Part shown: one piece after another, positions 23,554 to 35,136 of the stretch | Numbering within the stretch: position 1 is the first letter of the stretch | How the letters are laid out: every line of letters begins with the position of its first letter | Source of the DNA: Nemophila menziesii | Lineage: Eukaryota; Streptophyta; Magnoliopsida; Boraginales; Hydrophyllaceae | Reading direction: 5' to 3' | NCBI GenBank assembly: GCA_029959085.1 | Contig: JARWIR010000016.1 | Span: 25,181,499 to 25,245,498 of the forward strand | DNA length: 64,000 nucleotides | Notes under the pieces: model-generated | What the model saw: only the letters and a program-made list of their open reading frames with translations | What the model was told of the DNA's origin: nothing | The model's database searches: none | Translations under genes and position numbers: made by a program

Positions 23554-24541
23554 CTCTTCTGACACCTAAAATTCTGATATCATGTGTTATTAGCTCATTT
23601 AAATATTTGATTAATCTATTAGAGAAAGACTTAATTAATATTAGATTATGGCACTTCAATTTTATGATAAACTTTCAAATTTATTTAGTAGGATATCGGA
23701 CTTTGGAGTCCATCAAAATTATAAACTCACATGTGACGCTTATTTTCTCACTAGCACCATATATCTAGCTTAATTTTTATTTAGTTCACAGTTAAACAGG
23801 TAGCAAAGGGAATACGATTCTTGTTTATAAATTTTTGGCAACTACAACAAAACTCCAACAGATTTAACAATTCCAAACCAATTAATTTGTTATAGTTTAT
23901 TATCTGGATGATCTTAACTTAATATATACTCTAATTTCGCGCGTTGTTGAGATTGTCCACTGATGCATTACGAATATAAGCATATAACTCGGAATACTCA
24001 TGACCAAATTGCCACATAAACTGGAAAGCACTTTAAAGTTTATACTTGTTGTTTGATCCGCACAGTGGTTTATGGCTTTGGGATATGCTTAAGAAGTAAT
24101 ATATACTGGGGACTATTCTTGTCGATCTCACCTGCACCGATTGAGAGGACCAGTCAAGGTTTCAAATCTTTAACAAAAGTCATTTACGTACACCAAGTCT
24201 AAAATCTTAGAATATATAGACCGCGCATCTTTCTTTTTAGTTTTGATGCTCTTGATGTCTTCTTTTTTTCTTTTCCTTTTTTCTAAAGTTTCCTATTCCC
24301 GTCATGGAATATGAATTAAACAATTTTAGTTTCCAATTTGACAAAGAATTATATAGGGGTGTATCTATTCTAGGGGTCGCCGTTTCCTTTATACTAAGAT
24401 TTGTTATTAAATGTTTTCTCTGTCTTAAATTTTGAGTAGAAATACTATATTAGATAACTCATTAATTGATATAAGCAAAAATTCTATGTTAAGTATATGG
24501 ATTGGCCCTGAGAAGAACAAATCTATGGTTGTTATATATAG

Positions 24542-24623
24542 GTGGTCGTGCCGGAGTGGTTATCGGGCATGACTAGAAATCATGTGGGCTTTGCCCGCGC
24601 AGGTTCGAATCCTGCCGATCATG
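24542..24623 (+). tRNA. tRNA-Ser (anticodon AGA), copy 2, acceptor stem weakened
   Basis: Same 82-nt tRNA as copy 1 with anticodon AGA, but the 3' acceptor strand is CGATCAT instead of CGACCAC. The two C-to-T changes turn the first and fourth acceptor pairs into G-U wobbles. The A and B boxes are intact, so it may still be transcribed; reduced charging or stability is an inference. It may be an early pseudogene. Confidence 0.88.
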
Positions 24624-24740
24624 AATGTAGTATGCAATATTGTTTTATACTTTTGTATGATTTTTTACTAAAATGTGCTAGAAAGATAGCTATACATGAT
24701 GAATTTTACAAGTTTGAGAATAAATTAAAGAATATCTCCA

Positions 24741-24748
24741 GCATATAC
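24741..24748 (+). promoter_or_regulatory. P1BS-type motif upstream of plus-strand MIR399 (copy 2)
   Basis: GCATATAC at the same position relative to the hairpin as in copy 1, with the TATA-like box TGTATATATATTG near 24790-24802. Confidence 0.6.
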
Positions 24749-24848
24749 TACTTTTATGCATGACTTTTAGGACCATTAATCTCTTCATCTGTATATATAT
24801 TGATTCGTCACAAAGAGATTAGCACATCACAACAGCAGCTAAGAAATG

Positions 24849-24955
24849 CATGCATGCATTACTGGGCAATTACTCTATTGGCAGTAGCTCTTTAGCCATG
24901 ATCAGATTAGGGATCTAGAGCTCATTGCCAAAGGAGATTTGCCCTGCAATGCATT
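24849..24955 (+). ncRNA. MIR399: MIR399 precursor, miR399a-like (copy 2, plus strand)
   Basis: Mature 21-mer at 24926-24946 and star at 24864-24884, both identical to copy 1. The loop has a few substitutions only. Conservation of both arms, while neighbouring DNA collected indels and a MITE, is consistent with selection or with a recent duplication. Confidence 0.93.
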
Positions 24956-25967
24956 TTATACAACTTTAATTCGGGTTGAACACAACCTTACTCTGTGTCA
25001 TGATAAAGATAATATTTTTGTAGGAAATTGCTTTCCTGTTATAGAAAGAGACATAGATTGTGGCAAAGAATCCAATGGCAAGTAAAGGATCTCCACTTCA
25101 TGGTTTACTATATAAAATTGATTTCAGAGCTCAAAATCTATTTGTGGAAACAAAGGAACATGTTTTAAGAACATGCTAAATGATTAAGGTAATGTTGTGA
25201 CTTAATAGCATATTCCCTTTGCTTACATGTCAGAACCTGTTCTTACTTTTCAATGATTCAACTATTGCAGGATGCAACATGAATTGGAGGTGTACACGAA
25301 GCAAGCTATCTATGTGGATTCAAGTATTAGCGATACCATTAGTACATGTAGTGTTCTGAAAACCATCGAGCTGCCATAGAAATTAAGGTGTGTAAAGAAA
25401 AGATTAAACATTAAAGGATATATGATTTATGTTTTTGTGCATCCTTTTTTATTATAATCTGCAATATGTACGTTGATGCAGGTTTCAGAGAAACAGTGGT
25501 ATTGGCTAAAGGCATTTGCATTAGCAACAATCATAGATCTGTTCTGGAGAAATTTTTGAAAGAGAAAAGGTCACCAATTGGCAAGCTTTTATAATACACA
25601 CTTGATACTGAAGTATATGATGTGATTTAGTCTTGTTATTATTTGTAGGTTACAGGCCACTTGTGGAGGCATGTGTTAATGGTGGAGAGAAAGCCGAGGA
25701 AATTTTGAAATTGAATTATTTTATTGACTAGTACAAGTACTTTTAGAAATAGTATCTTTTCCACCCACCTAAATACTGTAATTCAGTATTGAGATCTCTC
25801 TGATATTATTAACTGAATTGTGTGGATCAGATCAGGCATTTGCACGGACTGGAATGGCAAATGAAGCTGCAGATGCACAGCATCTCAGGCTAAAGATGGT
25901 GAATTGCTTGGACGATTGAAGTTAACCTTTGACAATTTGCAGCACCTTCATCGATATTTGATACTCT

Positions 25968-28900
25968 TATTGAATGTGAGAGAAGAGAAATATAAAAAGA
26001 TAAATTGTATTTCTTGTATATGCAAATGTACTACAGATAGTGTTTATATAGATGAGATATTAGCCTCTCATCATATTCTATCCTATAAGTTTGTTACACA
26101 AGTTTTGTCCTATATGTAACTAATTTTGTGATATTATTCTCTTGTATTACACGTGAGACTTCTCATGCTTATCATCCCCCCTCAAGCTGATCATGTTAAG
26201 CAATGGAAGCTTGGACAATAAAAAAGTAAAAACAGGTGAAGATAGACCTTTAGTAAATATATCAGCAACCTGTAAATGAGAGGGAACATGAAGAAGAGAG
26301 AGCAGCTTAGATTTAACTTGCTCACGAACAAAATGAACATCCACATCAATATGTCTAGTACGAGTATGAAATACGGGATTTGTAGCTAAAGCAAGTGCAG
26401 AGATATTATCACAGGCCAGAGAAGGAGTAAAAACTTCAAGATGAAGATCCTTAAGTAAATAAGTAAACCATTTAATCTCTGCAGAAACATACGCCATAGC
26501 CCTATACTCGGCTTCAGTAGAGGATCTGGATACTGTTGTTTGTTTCTTTGAGCCCCAAGAAACAAGATTGGAACCCAAAAATATACAGTATCCTATTGTG
26601 GAGCGCCTATCTCTGAGATCACTAGCCCAATCCGAATCGGAAAAGGCTTTTAAATGAGTATTAGAGGCAGAGTAAGATAAACCATAATGAATTGAACCTT
26701 TAATATAACGCAAGAGTTTCTTAAGAGCCTCATAATCTGAATTGGTTGGATGATGCATAGCTTGACACAAGTGATTAACAGCAAATGCAATATCCGGCCT
26801 AGAAATTGTAAGATATTGTAAACCACCAATTAAACTGCGAAAAAATGTAGGATCTTCATATGGTTGGCCTCCATGATCAGAGATAATAGAGTATTTATTT
26901 AATGTTGGAAGAGGAGAGGCACGACAATCACTCATGCCTGCTCGATGTAACAAAGTTCGAGCATAATTAGCTTGAGTAATAACTAAGCCTGATGTAGATT
27001 TAACTACCTCCAAACCCAGAAAATATGAAAGAGAGCCCAAGTCTTTCATCTGAAATCTAGATTTAAGTGATGAAATAATAGAGCTAATTGCTGATTTATC
27101 TGCACCAGTAATCAAAATATCGTCTACATAAACAAGAACGATGGTTAAAGAATTAGATGATCCACGAGTAAACATTGAAGAATCAGCTGAACTGATTACA
27201 AAACCTTGTTGCAGAAGGAAAGAAGCAAGTAATTCATACCAAGCTCTTTGAGCTTGTTTCAATCCATAGAGGGGTCGATTTAGTTTACATACAAAATTTG
27301 GATTATTCTGATCAATAAAACCAGTTGGTTGCACCATATAAACGTCTTCATTAAGGTGACCATGCAAAAACGCATTAGAAACGTCTAGTTGTTTAATATC
27401 CCAATTATAAGAAGCAGCAAGAGCAAGAATAACCCGTATTGTTTGGTGTTTAACCACAGGACTAAAAGTCTCTGTATAATCTAACCCATATTCCTGCAAA
27501 AAACCTCGAGCAACAAGTCGGGCTTTATAGCGAGCTATTAAACCATCTGCATTACGTTTTAATTTAAACACCCATTTACAAGTAATAGGAACACGACCAT
27601 GAGGTGGAGGAACTAAAGTCCATGTGTTCTGACTTTGTAAAGCTCGAAATTCTTCAGCCATAGCTATCATCCAACATTGATCTTTAGAAGCTTCTTTATA
27701 AGAAGATGGTTCAGTGAGAGAAGAATTTAGTACTAAGGATTGACACTTATAAGAAGGGCGCAAAGAACCAGTCTGAAAACGAGTCACCATAGAGTGTTTA
27801 GGTCTAGACACAGGTGGTGAAGAAGAGTTATTTAATGAGGCTGAAGAATTAGAGTCATTAGATATAGTGTGTGATGATGAAGATGAAGAAGTTAGTAAAT
27901 TTGGTGATGGTTGCTCAAGAGAAGGTTCAATAAATGGAGGAATTGAATTAGTTTGAATAGGAGAAATTACTGAGGGGTTAATTGAACGATCAAATAAGTC
28001 CACAAATAAAGAAGGAGAAGAATTTAAAATTGAAGTAGAAGGTAGGGACTTATTTTAAAAAGGAAAAACTGTTTCATCAAATTGAACATGTCTAGAAACA
28101 AAAATCTTATTTGAACTCAGAGATAAACATTTATATCCTTTGGAAAAATTGCAATAACCAAGGAACACACAAGGTTGTGATTTGGGAGCCAATATATGGG
28201 AAGAATAAGGCTTAAGCCATGGATAACAAAGGCAGCCAAAAATTTTAAGGTGAGTATATGTAGGTGAGGTGGTATATAATTTTGTAAAAGGTGTAGAGTT
28301 TGATAAGGTAGGTGTAGGTAAAATGTTGATAAGATAATTGGCAGTAGATAAAGCCTCAAGCCAATACTTAGTTGGCATAGAACAATGAGAGAGGAGAGTT
28401 AATGTGGTTTCAATTAAATGTCTATGTTTTCTTTCTGAAACCCCATTTTGTTCAGGGGTGTGTGGACAACTAGTTTGATGTATGGTGCCACAAAGTTGAA
28501 GATAGTGTTTGAATGGTAGGCTTAAATATTCCCCACCATTGTCAGTTCTAAGAGTCTTAATTTGAGTATTGAATTGAGTTAAAATCATGGAAGAAAACAC
28601 TTTATAAACTGAACACACATCTGACTTAAACTTAAGAGGATAAATCCACACAAATTTGCTGAAATCATCAATAAACAAGACATAGTATTTGTAAGAAGAA
28701 CAAGATAGCACAGGTGATGGATTACAAGAAGTTCCATAATAATCTAGCTTAACATTTAAAATAGAAGTAAGAGGAGATGAGACTTGAATAGAAGGATGAC
28801 CAAGGCGACAATGCCACAATTTTGCAGAAGATGAAGTTGATGTGGAAGATAAACAACACAGAGTAGGTGAAGATGGACTTGATGGAATTGAAGGTGCACC

Positions 28901-30655
28901 AAAACAAAGTGGATAGAGTCCATCTTTACATGGGCCCTGAAAAAGAACACGATGAGTGTGGGCATCATGAATACAAACAGATGAAGAAGAGAAAGAAATA
29001 GTGCAGTTATTATCTGCAGTGAATTTGGAAATTGAGAGCAAATTGGAGGAAATCGATGGTACATGAAGAATAGAGTTTAAAACAAAAGAGGAAAGAGAAG
29101 AAGATAGCTTACTATGACCAATGTTGGCGATATCCAAGGCTTGTCCATTTCCAACGGAAACCGTGTTTGAGCCATTGTAAGGTGAAGATTGATGCAGAAG
29201 TTGAAGGTCATTAGTAACATGGCTGTTTGCACCTGAATCTAGATACCAAATCTCAGAATTATAGTTAGAAGATGAAGCATTATTAGACTGAAATGAAGGA
29301 GCAGAGGTAGAAACATTTGCAGCTAAAGCCATTCTATTCTGAGCTTTAGGAGACGGAAAATTTACAAAATCCGTCCTAGACCAGCAATCAATAGCAATAT
29401 GACCAAACTTCAAACAAATTTGACAAGTAAACGAGGAGGAATTGGTGTTCATACCTTGAGAATTATGAGGAGCACCAAAACCAGAGTTATTTGAAAAATT
29501 ACCACGAAAATTATTGCGACCACGACCTCGTCCACGTTGATTATAACCACGGCCTCGGGTTTGATTTGAGTTGAAATTCGTAGTAGAGTTATGAATCGAG
29601 GGTGAGGATGAGTTAGAACTCACATTCGGAACAGAGGAGGTGAATAACGCAGTATGAACTGAAGATGAATTTTCACTAACATCACTCATCTTCATATGCA
29701 ATTCTTCAGAAACGAGAAGACTACCCAAAGAATGAAACGTAAGGGTTGATGTCTGAGCATTCGTGATACGAATACTAGACTTGAACTGATTATACTCCAT
29801 AGGAAGGCCCTTGAGAGTATACATAATGACATCCTCAAGAGGAAGAGCAGAAGCAGCTGTTGTTAATCCATCACAAATATCCTGGATCTCAGATAAATAA
29901 TCAGTCATGCTGCGATCTCCTTTGGTAATGTTACACAGCCTCATCTTCAATTGATGAACATGTGTACGACATTGGCTAATAAAAATCTCTTCTAATTTAC
30001 TCCATACTTCAGCTGAAGTTTTCAAACGAACAACCTGTGACAAAATTGAAGGAATCATAGAGGAAATTAATGAAACCTTTAATTGTTGATCTTCAATCAA
30101 CCATGTTGTAAACGTTGAATCGGTAGAAGAAGGAGAAGGACGAGAACCCGTTAACATGGTGTAAATAACCATGAGCATCTAAGATAGCTTCCAGCTGAGC
30201 ACGCCAAATGACATAGTTAGAAGCATCGAGTTTAATTTGAACCAACGATGCCCAATTTTGACGTAAAAGAAGAAGACCAGCTGGAAGAGAAGCACTAGAA
30301 GTGATATGCGGTGAATGAGCGGAAGACGAATCCATAAATGAAGGCAAAAGGATCGATTAGAGCAGAGGTAAAGTAACACAGCTCGAAAACGCCATTAATG
30401 GCGGAAAAAGAAAGAATGAGATGTGTTTCCTCTTTTGGCTCTGATACCATATTGAATGTGAGAAGAGAAAATATAAAAAGATAAATTGTATTTCTTGTAT
30501 ATGAAAATGTACTACAGATAGTGTTTATATAGATGAGATATTAGCCTCTCATCATATTCTATCCTATAAGTTTGTTACACAAGTTTTGTCCTATATGTAA
30601 CTAATTCTGTGATATTATTCTCTTGTATTACACGTGAGACTTCTCATGCTTATCA
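25968..30655 (-). mobile_element. Copia LTR retrotransposon (minus strand) in VPS16
   Basis: This 4688-bp element is flanked by the perfect 5-bp target duplication ACTCT (25963-25967 and 30656-30660). Its LTRs are short: 25968-26174 (3' LTR) and 30450-30655 (5' LTR), differing at only a handful of positions, so insertion is fairly recent. On the minus strand the LTR begins TGATAAGCATGAG and ends TTCAATA, so its termini are TG...TA rather than TG...CA. The primer-binding site TGGTATCAGAGCC (30437-30449) matches initiator tRNA-Met and directly abuts the LTR. A polypurine tract (GAGGGGGGA) precedes the 3' LTR. Confidence 0.96.
26147..30335 (-). pseudogene. Copia Gag-Pol polyprotein with frameshift and nonsense mutation
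   Basis: Start ATG at 30333-30335 (MDSSSAHSPH). Domain order: Gag (ASNYVIWRAQLEAIL), CCHC knuckle (CQICLKFGHIAIDC), protease (WYLDSGANSH, about 29217-29255), integrase (RTDNGGEYL, EQNGVSERKH), reverse transcriptase with YVDD at about 27125-27136, and RNase H ending VADIFTKGL. Lesions are an extra base near 30147 that shifts frame early in Gag, and an in-frame TAA at 28055-28057 between integrase and RT, followed by 17 open codons and the long RT frame. The integrase also lacks the second half of its HHCC zinc site and most of the text around its first catalytic Asp, so a short in-frame deletion is likely. The C-terminal residues are encoded in the 3' LTR. Confidence 0.95.
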
Positions 30656-30685
30656 ACTCTAAGAGACCGATTAGGCATGTTTTAG

Positions 30686-31381
30686 TCTTAGTCTTGTCTC
30701 TCTTTTGTTATTTTTGATTGATGTTGAGTGTTTTTCCACTATAATTTTTTCTGTTCCATCTTGATTCATGCCAACCCAAGGTGATAGATCTACTTTTGAT
30801 CTGAAGAAGCAAGCTCTCTAATGTGTGCAAATTAAACTCCCAAGCTTAGCACACTAGAAAAGTTAGCCATAATGCAAAAGGTCTTCTAGACATGTATTAA
30901 ATATGAACGATCTGGTGGTTGCAAAGTACAGGGTTGTGAAACAATTGAACAGTTGCATCAGATAAAGATAGTGAGAGTAAACAAGACTGAGTTCATATAT
31001 AAAAAACCTGAAGTATGTTAAGTTAAACACTTCAGTACTTAATGCAACTTTTTGTATGTCCAACACTTCAGAATGCTTCTTAAATGTTAAAATTAGTTTT
31101 TGTATTTTAGATGTGGTTAAAGCAAGACTTTTTTTTTGGATGTATTTTTTGAAATACGGGTCTGCTACATCAGTTAATGCTTTTGTAAAGATATGGATTT
31201 AGCTGATCCTTTTGTACACAAGCTTCTTTTGTATATATATGATTATTATCTCCGTGCACTATTTCAATCGATTGTATACGATATGTGCATTGCTTCTGAT
31301 TCTATATTTCTGGGATTAATGTTTTCTGCTAGAGGCTTAATTGGAAAATACCCAGTTTTGGGAGTTTTTTATTTTGATTTT
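30686..31381. other. Intergenic, VPS16 downstream flank
   Basis: AT-rich DNA with no recognised gene or repeat. It starts directly after the VPS16 stop codon and probably represents its former 3' UTR and downstream flank. Two open frames here (30863-31066 minus and 31193-31423 plus) have no recognisable domain. Confidence 0.5.
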
Positions 31382-31439
31382 AGTTTAATTTTTATAAATA
31401 ATTGGCAAAAAAAGCTCAAATAGAAAAAAAATTGGCACG

Positions 31440-31610
31440 CCAGCACTCTGGTCGTGGTCCGACTAACGCCTTAGGCAAAGACGGTGGTCAAACGACCGCC
31501 TTTTCTTAATTAGGTGGTTTAAAAGGAAAGGCGGTAATCGAATGACCGCCTCTTAATACCGTGTTAAGAATAGGCGATCATTGAATAACCGCCTGCTTTG
31601 TTAGATTTTT
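31440..31610. repeat. Left subterminal palindromic repeats of MULE A
   Basis: At least three GGCGGT-N-ACCGCC-like inverted motifs occur in series (about 31488-31502, 31528-31551 and 31570-31594). They resemble the motifs at the right end and could be transposase-binding subterminal repeats or hairpin formers. This is inference from position and recurrence. Confidence 0.65.
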
Positions 31611-32155
31611 TTTCTGTATGCGTTGAATGAACCACCGTCTTTTTTAGTTTTTCCATGTTTTAGAAGAGGCAGTCACCGCTTTATGAAGAATATAGAAAAC
31701 CACCGAGTCTTCTTCTTCATTACGGATTTCATCCAAAAACTCCATCTCCAGAAAGTTGTCGTCGTGTCGCCGCTGTTTACCACCCATCCAGCCGCCGTGA
31801 CACCGTTAAGTCAACTCCTACATCATCTATTTCTTCTATTAACCCAAAAAGTCAAGGTTAGGGTTTTTATACCCAATTTTTTTATTTACTTTTTGTTTTA
31901 ATTTCATATTTTATATATATATGTATGTATGTGATGTTAGCTTAGTAATAGTAGTGTTATATTGTTGTATTTTTTATACGTATTTCATATTTTTAGTTAA
32001 TTGCATAATCATTCCTTGTAATTCTATATAATTGCACTTTTAGTCCTTGTAAATGCATATACTTGCACTATTAGTCCCTTTGATGTATGTAATTGCATTT
32101 TTATTTTTTTGGATTTTATTTATAGGTAACTTTTAGGTGTTTTGTATACTTTGTT
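31611..32155. other. MULE A 5' non-coding region
   Basis: No gene was recognised. The stretch holds scattered intergenic words such as TTGCACTATTAGTCCCTT that also occur repeatedly in MULE B at 60185-60480, supporting common origin. Confidence 0.5.
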
Positions 32156-32164
32156 TATTACTTA

Positions 32165-33648
32165 GAGAAAATGTCACTTAGGGTCTTGAACACACCCCCC
32201 CTCTTCGAGATAGCACCCCCTCTAGGAGTCTCTTCTTACTAAAGATCTCAACAAGAATTTAACATATGAAACCAAAAACTCCATTTACAATACTACCCTC
32301 GTTTTACTTTTTGTCTTCTATATATACTAATTTAGAAAACCTACCATTATAATTTCATATATAATTTCTCTCACCTCTCTCTCCTCCCCACTCCCCTCTT
32401 CCGTGAGCTACCTCAGCTCCCAAACCGCAGCCACTACCACCATAACACAACCACCACCACCGAAAATGTTAAAAATAACTATACCAGATTTGCAACCATT
32501 ACAAAATAAAAATACAACTCGAGATCCGCAGCCATGGTGAAGCTTTCGTCGAGAAGAAGGTCGATGTCCAACGGCGACAGTTCGGCGAGAGGACCACCAC
32601 CACTGCCCCGCACAGCCTCGCCGTCAAGCAGGTCGATGCTGCTGTCTTCTTCTCCTTTCGCAGCATTGATTCTGTTGCGGAAGCTTGACGCTCGTGGTGC
32701 TGCGCACTGAAGAAGTTTGCTCGCCTGAGTTTCTCTCCAGCTACAGCGCCGAGCACCACCACTCGAGATCTCCGGCGAACCACCACAACATAGCCACGCA
32801 TTCCAAGGGAGTTGCAACTTCCTTCCTTCTTCGAAGAGCTCCAGCTTCCTTCCTTCTTCGCAGAGCTCGCTGCTGCATAGATCGAGGCATGCAGCTCCGA
32901 CAAGGCTAGGGTTTCGCTCTAGCTACAGCGCCACCACTCGAGATCTCCGGCGAACCATGCGTTTCAGGGAGTTGCAGCTCATTTCCGAGGTGTTATGGAG
33001 CTTTTAATGGTGGTTAAGAAGCCGATCGAAGAGGAAGAGCAACTCGACGACCTTTTTTTTTCCAGATCTAGATCTTGTTTGACCAGATCTGGTCAAACAA
33101 AATATTAGTTAGGTTTTTTTCATTATTTTTAATTGTATATTAATTTGTAATTATTTAAAAATGTGTAATAAAGATGAATAAAGGTTTTTTTGACTATTTA
33201 TGCCTTGTTTTTTAATAATACTCATCAATTCGACTGAGTACTCATCAAATTGACTGAGTACTCATTAAATTTACGGAGTACTCATCAAAATTATCCGGAG
33301 TACTCATCAAAATTATCCGGAGCACTCATCAAAATATATAGAGTACTCAGCAAATTTATAGAGTACTCTTAGTTTTTCCGATACTCATCAATTTCATCTG
33401 ATACTCTATGTTTTTTCCGGCGACTGGTGACTGGTGGTCGGTGGTCGGAGGTCGCTGGTTGGAGGTCGGAGGTAGGTGGGTAGTGGTAGTGGAGAGAGAA
33501 ACAGTGACATCACACTTCTTTGTCTTTTAGTGTTAGTGAGGGTAGGAAAGACAATTGTCAAAAATGAGGTCCCTAATAAGAACAGATTTCTAGACACTAC
33601 TATATAGAGAAAAAATAGTGTCTCTAAGACCCTATGTATAATTCACCC
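32165..33648. mobile_element. Non-autonomous Mutator-like element nested in MULE A
   Basis: This 1484-bp element has the perfect 9-bp target duplication TATTACTTA (32156-32164 and 33649-33657), diagnostic of Mutator-type insertion. The ends share the inverted word TAGGGTCTT (near 32179, and as AAGACCCTA near 33627). The interior is unusually GC-rich between about 32400 and 33060. That part holds a repeated block (CACCACTCGAGATCTCCGG at about 32756 and 32931) and looks like captured gene DNA, although no protein was recognised. Overlapping short frames on both strands there (for example 32499-32903 minus) are not called genes. Confidence 0.88.
33214..33410 (+). repeat. Minisatellite of about 22 bp, TACTCATCAAA core
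   Basis: Around nine imperfect copies of a unit containing GAGTACTCATCAAA, with variable AT/CCGG filler, lie within the nested Mutator-like element. Confidence 0.85.
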
Positions 33649-34217
33649 TATTACTTATTGTCCCTTATAATTAATTGAATTATAGATCCTTCTCAATTAT
33701 TGCATAATTGGTCATTTTAGTTAATTGTAAAATAGTTTTTGTTTATAATTTAATTGCATAAATAGGTCTCGTATTATTTTGTTAAAATAGATAGAATATA
33801 TATCATATATATTTTAATTGCACATTCGATCATAATTTCTTGCTAGAATACAATCGCGTTATCGAGCAGCGACCTTAATACAAATTCGCTTCTATGGAGA
33901 CAAAAGAGGTTCCACCATAAAAGTCAATTAGTGTGGGATAATTTTAAATTTATTTCTAATAAAATAAAATAAATTTAATTTACATTATTTGTTAATAGGT
34001 CTTTACTTTTTTCGTTATTGGGTCGACTAGCAGGTATTGTGGTCAAACTCATTTCTGCTACACCGAGGAATTTGGACCAACGGGTGATTCCATTTGTTCA
34101 ACTAGCTGGGTTCGGTGAGATACACGAAATCGAAAGAATTGTATCTGACCACTCGTTATTTTCTACGATGGTCGAAAGGTGGCGACGGGAGACTCATACT
34201 TTACATATGCCTGTTGG

Positions 34218-34881
34218 TAGGGTTGTAAATAAACCAAGCCGCTCACGAGCACCTTGAACTCGGATCAAGATCGTTCATTATATTAAACGAGTCGAGCTCG
34301 ATCCCGAAAACGAGATCATTTGTTAAACGAGCCGAGCCTGCTCGCGAGATTTTCATAAAAGCTTGTGAAAAATATAATCACATTATAAATTTCTATTAAA
34401 TATTTTTTTCCAATATTTGACAATTAAAAAATTTAAAACTAATTACTATATACAAAAACCTATCTTATCCCATCACTTACCTTTCACTCTCCCCCTCTAC
34501 CTACCCAACTATAGATCATTCAAAATTCAGCAATCCAAAGAGAGAGAGTATGTGATTGTATGTAATGATAGTTTACAATAATCAATTATGTTCTAACTAA
34601 AAATCTATATAATTAAAGGTTTGCAACAGTCTATCTTATAATTAATACAAGTAAGCTCGAGATAAAAAAAAGCTTTCTAGCTCAAATATATTTAAGCAAA
34701 ATTTTGAGTTCGAGCTTGAAACACTTTAAAACGAGTTTCCGAACTCGAGCTTGAGCTTTGATATATTCCCACGAGTCGATCTCAAACACAAACTTCACAT
34801 CTCGGCTTGTTTAAATCAACAAATAAATAAACAAGCCTGCACATCTATTATTCGATTCTGCTCGGGTAGTTTATAGCCCTA
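34218..34881. mobile_element. hAT-like element inserted in a PMD exon
   Basis: This 664-bp non-coding element begins TAGGGTTGTAAATAAACC and ends with the inverted form of TAGGGCTATAAACTACC. The flanks CCTGTTGG (34210-34217) and CCCGTTGG (34882-34889) match at 7 of 8 positions, giving an hAT-size target duplication. Removing it joins HMPVG to EMTVTF, the expected PMD text. The interior has many GAGCTCG-type palindromes and an AT-rich core. Confidence 0.85.
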
Positions 34882-35136
34882 CCCGTTGGTGAAATGACTG
34901 TCACCTTCCAAGATGTTTTGATGATTTTGGGTCAACCAATCGAACGTTGTGCAGTCACGGTCCAAAACCTTCCTTTTTGGACTACGAGGAAATATGTTAT
35001 CATTTATTTGGAGAGCTACCTTTACTACCGGTACGTAGAGGTCAGGTGGAGAAGGAGGATGAGGAGGTTAATGTTGAAAAAGGACGAAAAATTGTTAGGC
35101 TTGCGTGGTTAAAGAGAAGATTTGGTACTAATGTGC

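Larger units (their letters stand above)
14950..25174. repeat. Tandem segmental duplication, copy 2
   Basis: Base 14950 aligns with base 1 and 25174 with 10056. Copy 2 keeps about 120 bp near 24985-25100 that copy 1 lacks, and it runs straight into VPS16 exons. That suggests copy 2 is in the ancestral right-hand context and copy 1 is the displaced one, although this cannot be proven here. Copy-specific differences include a MITE at 23079-23553, a longer CCTTAA array, a 36-bp tandem duplication inside the LINE and a damaged tRNA acceptor stem. Confidence 0.95.
25270..30685 (+). pseudogene. VPS16: VPS16 (VCL1-like) 3' exons, decayed and split by a Copia element
   Basis: This is the C-terminal end of the HOPS/CORVET tethering subunit VPS16, needed for vacuole biogenesis. 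Pieces with plausible splice sites are: about 25270-25392 (MQHELEVYTKQAIYVDSS, then NHRAAIEIK after a 1-base deletion), 25483-25590 (VSEKQWYWLKAFALATI, then LEKFLKEKRSPIG in another frame), about 25650-25730 (YRPLVEACVNGGEKAE), and 25832-25967 (AFARTGMANEAADA, then SQAKDGELLGRLKLTF). The last exon is cut after the codons for FDT by the Copia insertion and resumes at 30656. It ends TLRDRLGMF with TAG at 30683-30685. Several frameshifts and a missing stretch before the AFAR exon make it a pseudogene. It directly follows duplication copy 2; the upstream exons are absent from the window. The assignment rests on recalled family sequence. Confidence 0.82.

Noticed and set aside
24542..24763. Reading frame starting inside tRNA-Ser
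   Set aside because: It begins at the tRNA 5' end and has no protein features.
32479..32909. Overlapping frames on both strands in GC-rich DNA
   Set aside because: High GC opens frames on both strands; composition is low complexity and no domain is visible.
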